DNA of 64,000 nucleotides from Desulfobacterales bacterium. Lineage in GTDB: Bacteria; Desulfobacterota; Desulfobacteria; Desulfobacterales; Desulfosalsimonadaceae. This document shows, piece by piece, positions 27,588-36,208 of this stretch. The DNA lies in contig JAXHNP010000003.1 of NCBI GenBank assembly GCA_034520365.1, positions 496,001-560,000 of the forward strand, read 5' to 3'. The notes beneath the pieces are model-generated. The model was not told the origin of the DNA and searched no databases. It saw only the letters and a program-made list of their open reading frames with translations. Within the stretch, counting starts at the first letter, position 1; each line of letters opens with the position of its first letter. Made by a program: the position numbers and the translations under genes.

Positions 27588-28433
27588 ATGTTTGATATAT
27601 TTAAATACACCATTCCACTCGACGATTGGATTGAATTAGCGGTCGAGTGGCTTGTGGGCAATTTCAGACCCCAGTTCCAGGCCATCAAAATACCCATTGA
27701 AGTTATGTTAAACGGCATCAATGATTTGTTATTGTGGGTGCCTGCAGAAATCATTCTGCTGGCGTTTCTGGTCATCGGGTGGAAAACAGCCGGCTGGAAA
27801 GTCGGCATATTCAGCATCGCCGCCATGGCATTTATCGGGTTTACCGGCCTGTGGGATGAAACCATGACCACACTGGCCATGGTGATCTCAGCCGTTGTCG
27901 TGGATGTTTTAATCGGGGTGCCCCTGGGCATCATATCGTCCCGCAGCAACAAGTTTGAAGCGGTTTTACGGCCGGTTTTGGACGCCATGCAGACCACCCC
28001 CGCCTTCGTCTATCTGGTACCGGTTGTCATGCTGTTCTCCATCGGCACCGTGGCCGGGGTTATCGCCACCATCATTTTCTCCATGCCGCCCATTATCCGG
28101 CTCACCAACCTGGGCATCCGTCAGGTCCACCCGGAACTGATCGAGGCCACTTACGCATTCGGTGCCACCAAGCGGCAGGTGCTGTGGAAAGTTCAGATCC
28201 CGCTGGCCTTGACGACCATCATGGCCGGCTTGAACCAGACGATTATGCTCTCGCTTTCCATGGTCGTCATTGCCTCCCTGATCGGGGCCGGCGGCCTTGG
28301 TGTGCCGGTTTTTGAAGGCTTGAACAGTTTGCAGGTCGGCCTCGCCGGTATCGGCGGTTTAGGCATTGTGCTGATGGCCATGGTCTTGGACCGCATCACC
28401 CAGGCGATGGGCTCTACCCAGGATCAGGAATAA
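27588..28433 (+). CDS. proW: Glycine betaine/proline ABC transporter permease
   Basis: 281 residues with about six transmembrane helices and the binding-protein-dependent permease signature in EATYAFGATKRQVLWKVQIP (EAA loop, about residues 184-203). The N-terminal stretch IPLDDWIELAVEWLVGNFRP is typical of ProW/OpuAB. It forms the membrane channel for betaine uptake with ProV. AGGAGG precedes the ATG and proX follows 50 bases later. Confidence 0.95.
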   Translation: MFDIFKYTIPLDDWIELAVEWLVGNFRPQFQAIKIPIEVMLNGINDLLLWVPAEIILLAFLVIGWKTAGWKVGIFSIAAMAFIGFTGLWDETMTTLAMVISAVVVDVLIGVPLGIISSRSNKFEAVLRPVLDAMQTTPAFVYLVPVVMLFSIGTVAGVIATIIFSMPPIIRLTNLGIRQVHPELIEATYAFGATKRQVLWKVQIPLALTTIMAGLNQTIMLSLSMVVIASLIGAGGLGVPVFEGLNSLQVGLAGIGGLGIVLMAMVLDRITQAMGSTQDQE

Positions 28434-28483
28434 TTCCTGCCTGGCATTAATAAAGCAATTAACAACCAAAAAGGAGGTTTTAC

Positions 28484-29527
28484 ATGAGACGCATTTTAAC
28501 ACGAACCGGATTGGCTTTACTGATTTTCGCCGCCTGCCTGATGGCATTTCCCGGGGGCTCCGTTGCCGAGGATCTGCCCGGCAAAGGCAAAAAGGTTGAA
28601 CCGGGAGCCGCCACATGGACCACGGGATTTTTCCTGGAAGCGCTTTATTCCAGAGCCTGTGAGCAGCTTGGCTATGATGTCGAAGAGGCTAAAAAGCTCG
28701 GGGCGCCCATCTTCTACCGGTCCCTGGCAGAGGGCGATCTGGATTTCTGGGCTAACGGCTGGTTCCCGCTGCATGCCGAGTTTCTGCCCAGAAACTGGTC
28801 GGAAAGAATCGATATGGCCGGCACCGTCGTAAGGGCCGGCGCGGTCCAGGGCTACCTGGTATCCAAGGAGCATGTCGAGGAATACGACATTAAATCCCTG
28901 GATGACTTTAAACGCGAAGAGGTCAAGGAAGCATTCGACGCCAACGGCGACGGAAAAGCCGACCTGGTGGCCTGCCCGCCCGGCTGGGGTTGCGAAAAAA
29001 CCATCAAGTTCCACATGAACACCTATGACCTGTGGGACCACGTCAATCTCATCAAGGCCGGTTACAGCGCCAGCATGGCGGACGCGATTGCCCGGTATAA
29101 CGAGGGCGAGCCCGTCTTCTTCTATACCTGGACGCCGAACTGGACGGTTTATAAGCTGAAACCCGGCGAAGACGTGATGTGGATCAATGTGCCTGAAATC
29201 GTGCCCAAAGAGGGTCAGAAAGGCCTTGAAGAGGATATGGTTGCCAAGGGCCTGACCGGCACGGTTACCGACCCCTGCAAGATGGGATTTGTGGCAAATG
29301 ATATCCGGGTGGTTGCCAACAAGAAATTCATCAACAACAACCCGGCCATTAAAACCATGTTTTCCCTGATGTCCGTTCCGTTCAGCGATATCGCCGAACA
29401 GAACAATAAGATGTTCGAGGGCCAGGACAAGCAGGAAGACATCGAGCGGCATGTGGATGAATGGATTGAAAAAAACCAGGGCAAGTGGGATGCCTGGATC
29501 GAGGCGGCCAAAGCCACTGCCAAATAA
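28484..29527 (+). CDS. proX: Glycine betaine-binding periplasmic protein ProX
   Basis: 347 residues, the ProX length. Signal peptide MRRILTRTGLALLIFAACLM, cleaved near VAEDL. The mature OpuAC domain keeps the tryptophan-rich ligand pocket pattern: ATWTTGFFLEALY, DLDFWANGWFPLHAEFLP, CPPGWGCEKTIKFHM and VFFYTWTPNWTVYKLKPG, where Trp residues cage the quaternary amine. It delivers betaine or proline betaine to ProVW. A strong AAGGAGG lies before the ATG. The repeat of hairpins downstream separates it from a porin gene. Confidence 0.94.
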   Translation: MRRILTRTGLALLIFAACLMAFPGGSVAEDLPGKGKKVEPGAATWTTGFFLEALYSRACEQLGYDVEEAKKLGAPIFYRSLAEGDLDFWANGWFPLHAEFLPRNWSERIDMAGTVVRAGAVQGYLVSKEHVEEYDIKSLDDFKREEVKEAFDANGDGKADLVACPPGWGCEKTIKFHMNTYDLWDHVNLIKAGYSASMADAIARYNEGEPVFFYTWTPNWTVYKLKPGEDVMWINVPEIVPKEGQKGLEEDMVAKGLTGTVTDPCKMGFVANDIRVVANKKFINNNPAIKTMFSLMSVPFSDIAEQNNKMFEGQDKQEDIERHVDEWIEKNQGKWDAWIEAAKATAK

Positions 29528-29612
29528 GCGAAAACCGAAGCCAGGGGGTGTAAAAACCCTTGCAATTTGCTTTAATTTCAAGTAAAAGCTGAAATCTTAA
29601 GAAACAACCGGG

Positions 29613-29700
29613 TTAACCCCCCACAGGATCGCCAAATCCTCTGGGGGGTTAATCTGCAAATGGAGGGGACCCCTCCATGAAGAAAGCCAGGGGGGCTTTT
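29613..29700 (+). terminator. Three consecutive hairpins between proX and the porin gene
   Basis: The first is long: TTAACCCCCC plus AGGAT pairing with ATCCT plus GGGGGGTTAA (29613-29652). The second is ATGGAGGGG A CCCCTCCAT (29660-29678). The third is AAAGCC/GGCTTT followed by T (29683-29700). Only the last has even a short T tract. They may terminate proVWX partly and set a lower or separate expression level for the porin. Confidence 0.6.
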
Positions 29701-29757
29701 AATATTTGAATGAGGATAATTAAGGAAAAACGTTTTAAGGAGAAAGGAGAACGACTG

Positions 29758-30918
29758 ATGAAGAAATTAGGATTAGGTGTATTATTTTTAGCCGCTTTTT
29801 TAATGTGCGTGCCGGCATCCGGCAGCGCCATGTCAGCCGAAGAGTTCGCCAGAATGTATGATCAGCTGGAAAAGATCGACATCGGCGGCGCCCTGCGCGT
29901 TCAGTATAATTACAAAGACTGGGATGACGCACAGGATGAAAAGGTCGGGGATTTTGGTTTTGACACGTTTCGGTTGAACCTGGACGGTGAAATCGGTGAC
30001 ATGATCATGTCCGCTGAATACCGGTTCTATCCGCAATACAACTTTCATGCGCCCCATCATGGTTGGGTTGGTTACAACTTCAACGAAAACTGGCAGGGCC
30101 AGATCGGCGTCCACCAGGTCCCCTTCGGGATTCAGCCCTATGCCTCCCATAACTTCTGGTTTACCGGCGCCTACTACAACGGGTTCGAAGATGACTATGA
30201 CATGGGTATCAAGGCGCTGTATAATAATGGGCCGTGGGACTGGGCATTTGCCTTTTATAAAAATGAAGAATTCGGGGCCTCAGATCCCGGCCGGTACTCC
30301 ATTGACGTCCTGAATACCGGCAACGGCAATGAAGAAACCAATCAGGGCAACATCCGATGCGCCTATACGTTTACCCATGATGAGAACAACAGCACGGAAT
30401 TCGGACTTTCCGGCCAGTATGGCCAGCTTTATAACACCCAGACTGAAGATACGGGCGACGGCTATGCCGGCGCCGCTCACATTGTCGGAAATTACGGCAA
30501 CTGGAATATTCAGCTGGAAGGCATCCAGTATGAATATGATCCGGAAAATCCGGAAGGCGCCAATGACGATGTGATAACAGTAGGCGGTTACAGCTTTACA
30601 TGGGGAGCCCCCACGGAGGCCACCATGGGCATTGCCAACGTTGCCTATACGCTGCCGGTCGATGTCGGCCCCATCAGCAGCCTGACTTTCTACTCCGACA
30701 ACACGGTCATTGAACCGGATAATGACGACTGGAATACGACATGGCAGAACGTCGTCGGCTGCCTGGTGGCTGCTGGCCCGGTCTATACTTACATTGATGT
30801 CATTTCAGCTGAAAACATGACCTTCATGGGCGGCTCCATGGTGGATAATCTGGACGGCTGGCAGGCATCAAACAACCGCAACACCCGGTTAAACATCAAC
30901 GTCGGCTACTACTTCTAA
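29758..30918 (+). CDS. Predicted outer-membrane porin
   Basis: 386 residues from the ATG at 29758 (GGAG 8 bases upstream); an earlier in-frame ATG at 29710 would add 16 basic residues before the signal peptide. The signal peptide is MKKLGLGVLFLAAFLMCVPA. The mature part starts with a short predicted helix (EEFARMYDQLEKIDIGG) and then shows alternating beta-strand patterns (ALRVQYNYKDW, MIMSAEYRFYPQYNF, GWVGYNFNENWQGQIGV) and ends in Phe (INVGYYF), the outer-membrane barrel signal. I do not recognise the exact family. Its place behind proVWX suggests, without proof, that it lets osmolytes through the outer membrane. Confidence 0.8.
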   Translation: MKKLGLGVLFLAAFLMCVPASGSAMSAEEFARMYDQLEKIDIGGALRVQYNYKDWDDAQDEKVGDFGFDTFRLNLDGEIGDMIMSAEYRFYPQYNFHAPHHGWVGYNFNENWQGQIGVHQVPFGIQPYASHNFWFTGAYYNGFEDDYDMGIKALYNNGPWDWAFAFYKNEEFGASDPGRYSIDVLNTGNGNEETNQGNIRCAYTFTHDENNSTEFGLSGQYGQLYNTQTEDTGDGYAGAAHIVGNYGNWNIQLEGIQYEYDPENPEGANDDVITVGGYSFTWGAPTEATMGIANVAYTLPVDVGPISSLTFYSDNTVIEPDNDDWNTTWQNVVGCLVAAGPVYTYIDVISAENMTFMGGSMVDNLDGWQASNNRNTRLNINVGYYF

Positions 30919-30944
30919 TAGCCAAACCAAGAACTTACCTTCTC

Positions 30945-30979
30945 AACGCCCGGATCTTTAACGGTCCGGGCGTTTTTTT
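30945..30979 (+). terminator. Rho-independent terminator after the porin gene
   Basis: CGCCCGGA / TCCGGGCG stem (30947-30954 with 30965-30972), 10-base loop, then seven T bases. Confidence 0.93.
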
Positions 30980-31117
30980 ATCTCCTGCGAGCAAAACCGC
31001 GTGAATTGTTATCTTATCAACTTGTTACAGACATCCACAGCGCCTCCAATTGTTTCCGCCAGGTCGTATCGATTAATTCAGGACCGGCGCTGACGGTCGG
31101 CAGGTCACCAGCAAGCA

Positions 31118-31513
31118 TCAATGCCCGCCGCAGCCGCACCCGCAATCACCGCCGCAGGCCGTGGTACCGGCCAGTGCCCGGACCACCTCCCGTTGATCCG
31201 CCTCTTGAACATCAGTTAGCTCGATGGTTAAATAAAAACGCGCCTGATCGATCGGCATCTTGCCCATATTGGAAAGCAGATGGCCGAATGTCTCAATGAC
31301 CCGCGCTCGCTCCACCCGGTATTGAATGCGATCCCCAGGGGATTTATCCGCAAGCGCGTATTCAAAGGGCGTCAGGCCCTCGGGGGCGATGCCGTAAATA
31401 AACTCACAGGACTCTGCCGGACTGATCAGATCATCACTACCTTCTGCGGTACCGGCGGTGTATTTCAGGGTTATCTTTTTCATTGGCTCGACACTTTTAT
31501 TTTGCGCATGCAT
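31118..31513 (-). CDS. FKBP/SlyD-like small protein with Cys-rich metal-binding tail
   Basis: 131 residues from the ATG at 31513, which has AGAGG 6 bases upstream; a TTG two codons earlier is also open, and MKKITLKYTAG at 31483 is another possible start. Residues about 25-75 (AESCEFIYGIAPEGLTPFEY then ALADKSPGDRIQYRV) resemble the FKBP flap-and-core pattern (F.LG...LIPG.E.AL.G...GD) of SlyD-type prolyl isomerases, but the similarity is weak. The C-terminus CGGDCGCGCGGH is a strong soft-metal ligand cluster, as in SlyD and nickel or copper chaperones. A metal-binding folding helper is a plausible but unproven role. It is divergent from the two metal-type small proteins that follow. Confidence 0.6.
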   Translation of the reverse strand: MHAQNKSVEPMKKITLKYTAGTAEGSDDLISPAESCEFIYGIAPEGLTPFEYALADKSPGDRIQYRVERARVIETFGHLLSNMGKMPIDQARFYLTIELTDVQEADQREVVRALAGTTACGGDCGCGCGGH

Positions 31514-31613
31514 TAGCAACCTCTTTTTAAAAATTTTTTGAATTTAAATAAAAAATATATATCTTGTTTCAAAGAGTGCAAGTATTGTCCGAATACGAGG
31601 AGAGGAGAATCTG

Positions 31614-31820
31614 ATGAAATGTCCGCTATGCCGGTACCAGCGTTTTTATCTAAAAGACCCGGATGATGAGTATGAAACCTATGGATTCAGCTGTGAGTCC
31701 GGAGATATATGCTTTGATCCGGATCTCAATGAGTCAGAAATCCCGGAATTAACCGATGAAACCCCTATCTATTGCGATAACTGCGCATGGAACGGAACCC
31801 TAAACCAGATTAAACCCTGA
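31614..31820 (+). CDS. Small zinc-ribbon-like protein, unknown function
   Basis: 68 residues with six cysteines: Cys3 and Cys6 (MKCPLC), Cys27 and Cys33, and Cys54 and Cys57 (CDNCAWNG). The two CxxC pairs at the ends make a zinc-ribbon. The middle is very acidic. GGAGAAT precedes the ATG, and rubredoxin starts 11 bases after the stop, so both are probably co-transcribed. I do not recognise a named family. Confidence 0.75.
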   Translation: MKCPLCRYQRFYLKDPDDEYETYGFSCESGDICFDPDLNESEIPELTDETPIYCDNCAWNGTLNQIKP

Positions 31821-31831
31821 AAGGAGAGATG

Positions 31832-31990
31832 ATGAAAAAATACGAATGCCCGTGCGGCTATGTTTATGACCCGGATGAAGGTGATGCGGAAAGCAATATT
31901 TCGGCGGGAACAAAGTTCGAGGATCTGCCGGAAGACTGGGTCTGTCCCAAGTGCTTTGCCGAACAGGAGTACTTTGAAGAACTCGATTAG
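31832..31990 (+). CDS. Rubredoxin with shortened first Cys motif
   Basis: 52 residues, the size of rubredoxin, starting [19 protein letters not shown]. Rubredoxins are one-iron Fe(Cys)4 electron carriers of anaerobes, used with superoxide/oxygen reductases. The core [13 protein letters not shown] is typical. Two features differ: the first iron-binding pair is C-P-C-G (Cys6, Cys8), one residue shorter than the usual CxxCG, and the second pair CPKCF lacks the Gly after Cys41. AAGGAG sits 5 bases before the ATG at 31832; an ATG at 31829 is in frame too. The stop is 2 bases from the convergent tamB stop. Confidence 0.88.
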   Translation: MKKYECPCGYVYDPDEGDAESNISAGTKFEDLPEDWVCPKCFAEQEYFEELD

Positions 31991-31992
31991 TT

Positions 31993-34900
31993 TTAAAATT
32001 CATAATTCCAGATAAGATCTGCCCCGGCCGTCTGCTCTTCGTCAATCTGGGTTTCGATGCTGAAGTGCCGGTTGATCTCATAGTCAACTTCCAGCCGGCG
32101 GGGGCTTTCTTCTGAAAACCCCTGACGGTAGGTGACAAATACTTTGGGGGTGACGTATTTGCCCATGGCCACCGACCCCTGACGAAGATCCCCGCTGCCG
32201 GTGCTGATGTTTAAATAATCAATATACAGGACATCCCCCAGCAACTGCCGGAGCTCATCTGCAGCGAGCTGGCCGGTAATGCTCAGCGCGGCCTGCTCCG
32301 CTTTAAAACTTTCCTCGGATGAAAGCTCGGCGCTAGGCCGGCCAAAGGCGAGATAAGAAATGATATCCACCTGCTCCATGGCCGGGATGCTCTCGAACTC
32401 AAGGTTTAACTGCTGAAACGTCCCGCTTAAATGGATAATAATGGTGACGTCCTGTATTTCCGTCTCCGCCTGAAACCGGACAGGCGGATTAACGGTTTCC
32501 TGACCGATAAAGTTGATCTCGCCCTGGGTGATCTCAAACAGCTTGCCGCGGAATCGGTATGTCCCCCGGACCACATTTAAAGGCCCGTAAATCAGAAACT
32601 GCCCGCCGGGCTCTTTTTTCAGGTCAATATTCCCGGCAATTTCCACGATCTGATCCTTGCCGCGGAACCACATTTTACCGGGAATGATAACTGAAATATC
32701 AGCGGCCAGCGGATCAATCAGCTTAAGCCGGGCCGGGCTCTTATCCGGAATCCGGAGCATCCCGTTTTCGGCTTTAGGCAGCTCAATCACCCGAATCTCC
32801 GAGGGCTGCTTTTCCAGAAACAAATCCAAATCCACGCGTCCCTGGGTGATTTTCACCTCGCCGCTCAGCTCAGGCTTTGAGAGGCTGCCGGCAAGATGAA
32901 GATCCGGGCGCACCCTGACATCCGCCCCTCTGCGGTAGGGCACGTAAAAATCCCGGCCGGCTATATGAACATCAAAATTGCCCAGGGAAAAGCCCTCCAG
33001 CCCGGCCTGTCCGTTTATTTTAAGACTGCCCTCCCTATCCCCGGCAATGCGGGCATCAGAAATGATGACGCGTTCCGGGGAGAACCGGAGCTGCGCCTCA
33101 AGCGTTTCATAGGTGAGGCCCTGATCACTGAAATTCAGATACCCGTCTGTCAGATCCAGCCGGCCGGATATTTTCGGCTGGATCGGGCTGCCCAGAATAT
33201 CTGCCTGCCCGGAAAGCGTGCCGTCAAACCCGGCCTCGGAATGTTTCAGCATGGGGATATCAGACAGCTTAAGCCCGGAAAGCGTCGCATGAAGGTCCAC
33301 CAGGCTTTGCCGGGGATTGAATTTAAATGGGATTAAAGAGATCTCTGTTTGAATGCGGCCTTTGGTGCTAAAAAGTTCCTGATCATTTTGAAACCCGGTA
33401 AACGCCAGGTTGGCTTTTCCGCTGCGATAATCGACGGATCCGGCGATCTCGGATACTTTTATCCCGTAACAGTCACAGTGTTTAAGGGATAGCTCCGCAT
33501 CCAGTGCCGGCTCATCTGTTGTACCATTTACTTTGATCCGGCCGGAAAGCATGCCGCCAAGCGCCTCCTGCAAACCCCAGACGCCCATGATCCGGCTTAA
33601 ATCAAGATTCATCAGCCCGAATTCAAGGGCCATGTCCCCGGTTCCGGACAAAGGCAGTGCCCCGGCCACATCCACGCTGGCCTGCCCGGAATTTAAATGC
33701 ATATCCCCGATCTCGAGACGGTCCCGGTTGATGCGGATAAAAATCGGCCGGTCATTTACCAAAGCCGGCTGATCAAACGCGGAAAGCGCCATTTGATGGA
33801 TAGTCACCTGCTTTTCCGGTGCCAGCCACTTAGCCACCCTCGCATTTAACACCATCTTTTCACCACCCGGCCCCGTCCCTTCAAGCTCGATTACCGCCGC
33901 ATCCAGGGTTAAACTCTTTTTCAGATGAAGGGCCGGGAACCGGGCGCCGTCAATTCTAAGCCCTTCCACATCAACCGTGTCCGAGAGATGAAACTGATCC
34001 ATCCCCCCCTGCCAAACCCCGTTAACCCGGCACTTATCCGCCCTGATGAAATCCTTCCAGCCAATGCGCCGCCCGTTCGCCGTAAACGTGATATCCGGGG
34101 CCGCCCACGGGCCATCAATACTTGCCGTCAAATCAAGGCTTCCGGATAAATGGGGATCCGCCATCTCAAACGGCAATACGGAAGCGAGCTTTTCTAAACT
34201 TGGAACCCGCACGGCCGTCTCAAGCCGGCAGGCGCGGTCTTTTAGAAAGATCCGGCCCCGGCCGTCAAATTCACCGGCATCCGCCTCAACCGACAGGTGA
34301 TCCACAGTGATTTGATGCGGCTCCAAAAGGGCTGAGACACGGCCCTGTGTAACGGCCGCATCGTAGATAACAGAGGGCTGTATGTCAGCGCTTACCCGGA
34401 CAAAACTTTCTGCCAGGGAAAATGTTTGGGGCAGAAAGGCATAGGCTTTAAATTTTAAGTTGAGTTCTGTCGCCAAATCCGGCAGTGATTGCGGGAAAAT
34501 GGCGGCCGGCCTGAGCGCCTGCAGGGTGCCTGTTATGTCAAACCGCTTGTCTTTTTCTGCATCCAAAAGCCCGGTGATATTGCCGGTGCCGGAGATATCC
34601 CCATAGGGGGTTTGGGCGGAAACCTGAGAGATCATCAGATCGCCGCCCAGAAACTTCGCCCTGATCTCCGCCTGGTCGATGGGTCTGTCAAAAACTTCCG
34701 CGCTGTCAACCGCCATATCCAACCGGCCCTTGCGGCTTGCCTGGCCGAGGTGGCTGCCCTTAAAAACAAAGGCCGCATCAATAGTGCCGGGCACCTGCTT
34801 TAATTCGAGAAACGGAAATTTTGCCGGATTAAACCGGCGCATGGTGCCGGTTATATCCATCCCGGTGTCTTTAAAGCTTTCCAGATTCAAGCGGCCGCTA

Positions 34901-35838
34901 CTTTTGATTTCACTTTCTGAATAGCGAAGCAGCAGATCATGGGAAAGGTCTCCCGGGAGTCCGGAAAACTGCAGCCGACCGGAAAATTTGCCTTGTTCCG
35001 CCGAATCAGCGGCAAACAGCCGGCTTAGCTCAGCCACCGCCAGACTTCCAAAATCCGCAGCCACATCGTATCTCGGGCCATTCGGAACAAACCGGATACG
35101 GCTGTCAATCCGTATCTCGGATTGGCGGGTTTCAACCCGGCCGTTTTTAACTTTGATATCCGCATTCTGATAATCATAATCCACCCGCATTGAACTTTTG
35201 ATCACGGAAATACGGGGCGCTGCCATATCAAATGCCAGATGACCGATATCTGCCTGTATGGTTTTGCCGATTTTGAGATCGGTTCGGCACTCAGCGGATC
35301 GAAACTTGCGGAACCGCCCGTTTGAATCATTTAACGGGGCAATGGTTAATGTGGCATTGGTCAGGACCAGGTCCCGGATATTAATGGATAAATCATTCGA
35401 CCCGCTGTCATCCGGGCTGTCTGCATTATTTTTCCTGGGCGTAAACGCCCATAGATTCCAGTGACGCTCATTAAACTGACGGATATCCGCGCTTAATCCG
35501 TCAACCGCCAGATGATTGACCCGAAAAACCCCGGCAAGCAGCATGGGCAGGCTGTAGGCAGCCTCAATCCGATCGATCGAAAAGACCGCGGTTTCAGAAA
35601 CAGGGTCCACAAACCGAACATCATGCAGCGTCAGCCCGGCAAGGGGGTTACCGCTTAATTTGCCGATATGAAACCGGACCTTAAGCCTTGACTCAACCGC
35701 ATTTTTAATGCCCTGCTCCACCCGGCTCAAAACCAGCGGCGACTGCAGTAAAAGCAGGCCGCAGACAATCAGGGCCAGTAAACCGCCGGTAACCACCATC
35801 CAGGGCCTAAGTTTTCGTTTTGTCTGTTCTTTGTTCAA
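31993..35838 (-). CDS. tamB: Translocation and assembly module protein TamB (AsmA-like)
   Basis: 1281 residues. One N-terminal transmembrane helix (WMVVTGGLLALIVCGLLLLQ) anchors a long periplasmic stretch of beta-rich repeats that forms the lipid-carrying groove of AsmA/TamB bridge proteins. The conserved DUF490 C-terminal domain is clear: QFLIYGPLNVVRGTYRFRGK, GEINFIGQETVNPPVRFQAE, and YLAFGRPSAEL. The end YEINRHFSIETQIDEEQTAG with C-terminal Phe resembles TamB. With TamA it works in outer-membrane protein assembly and in phospholipid transfer to the outer membrane. It lies downstream of tamA but separated by a 370-base repeat-rich gap. Confidence 0.93.
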   Translation of the reverse strand: MNKEQTKRKLRPWMVVTGGLLALIVCGLLLLQSPLVLSRVEQGIKNAVESRLKVRFHIGKLSGNPLAGLTLHDVRFVDPVSETAVFSIDRIEAAYSLPMLLAGVFRVNHLAVDGLSADIRQFNERHWNLWAFTPRKNNADSPDDSGSNDLSINIRDLVLTNATLTIAPLNDSNGRFRKFRSAECRTDLKIGKTIQADIGHLAFDMAAPRISVIKSSMRVDYDYQNADIKVKNGRVETRQSEIRIDSRIRFVPNGPRYDVAADFGSLAVAELSRLFAADSAEQGKFSGRLQFSGLPGDLSHDLLLRYSESEIKSSGRLNLESFKDTGMDITGTMRRFNPAKFPFLELKQVPGTIDAAFVFKGSHLGQASRKGRLDMAVDSAEVFDRPIDQAEIRAKFLGGDLMISQVSAQTPYGDISGTGNITGLLDAEKDKRFDITGTLQALRPAAIFPQSLPDLATELNLKFKAYAFLPQTFSLAESFVRVSADIQPSVIYDAAVTQGRVSALLEPHQITVDHLSVEADAGEFDGRGRIFLKDRACRLETAVRVPSLEKLASVLPFEMADPHLSGSLDLTASIDGPWAAPDITFTANGRRIGWKDFIRADKCRVNGVWQGGMDQFHLSDTVDVEGLRIDGARFPALHLKKSLTLDAAVIELEGTGPGGEKMVLNARVAKWLAPEKQVTIHQMALSAFDQPALVNDRPIFIRINRDRLEIGDMHLNSGQASVDVAGALPLSGTGDMALEFGLMNLDLSRIMGVWGLQEALGGMLSGRIKVNGTTDEPALDAELSLKHCDCYGIKVSEIAGSVDYRSGKANLAFTGFQNDQELFSTKGRIQTEISLIPFKFNPRQSLVDLHATLSGLKLSDIPMLKHSEAGFDGTLSGQADILGSPIQPKISGRLDLTDGYLNFSDQGLTYETLEAQLRFSPERVIISDARIAGDREGSLKINGQAGLEGFSLGNFDVHIAGRDFYVPYRRGADVRVRPDLHLAGSLSKPELSGEVKITQGRVDLDLFLEKQPSEIRVIELPKAENGMLRIPDKSPARLKLIDPLAADISVIIPGKMWFRGKDQIVEIAGNIDLKKEPGGQFLIYGPLNVVRGTYRFRGKLFEITQGEINFIGQETVNPPVRFQAETEIQDVTIIIHLSGTFQQLNLEFESIPAMEQVDIISYLAFGRPSAELSSEESFKAEQAALSITGQLAADELRQLLGDVLYIDYLNISTGSGDLRQGSVAMGKYVTPKVFVTYRQGFSEESPRRLEVDYEINRHFSIETQIDEEQTAGADLIWNYEF

Positions 35839-36208
35839 CTAAGCCTCTTCCATGATATCTCAAGATTACTTGCTGCTTATAGCATCTATTGTTGGGTTTC
35901 GTTCCTCAACCCAACCTACAATTGGATTCCGCAGCTGTCATTTCGAGGAACGACAGTGACGAGAAATCTTTAAAAATTATTTAATTACAAGATTTCTCGC
36001 TGGCGCTCGAAATGACAACCGAGCCGATTTTTACTCTTAAGTAAACGACATTGAGTTTAGAGTAAGAGTAAAATTAAGAGCAAGATTAAGAGTAAGACGG
36101 ATTTGCTTAACCTCTCGTGTCAAGAACCCTATACCTTACACCCTACACCCTACACCCTACACCTTATACCTTATACCTTACACCCTACACCTTACAGCCT
36201 AAACCTTC
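35839..36208. repeat. Repeat-rich gap between tamA and tamB
   Basis: Four items fill this gap. GTTGGGTTTCGTTCCTCAAC at 35891-35910 is partly self-complementary. A palindromic element at 35937-36017 has arms GTCATTTCGAG...GAGAAATCTT and AAGATTTCTC...CTCGAAATGAC. A hexamer-like AAGAGTA/AAGATTA stretch covers about 36050-36100. A perfect heptamer array of 11 units (36130-36206: TATACCT, TACACCC, TACACCT variants) ends 2 bases from the tamA stop. No gene is visible. Confidence 0.8.

Noticed and set aside
28517-29581. Minus-strand open frame of 354 codons opposite proX
   Set aside because: proX has a signal peptide, RBS and Trp motifs; the antisense frame is a by-product of its codon bias.
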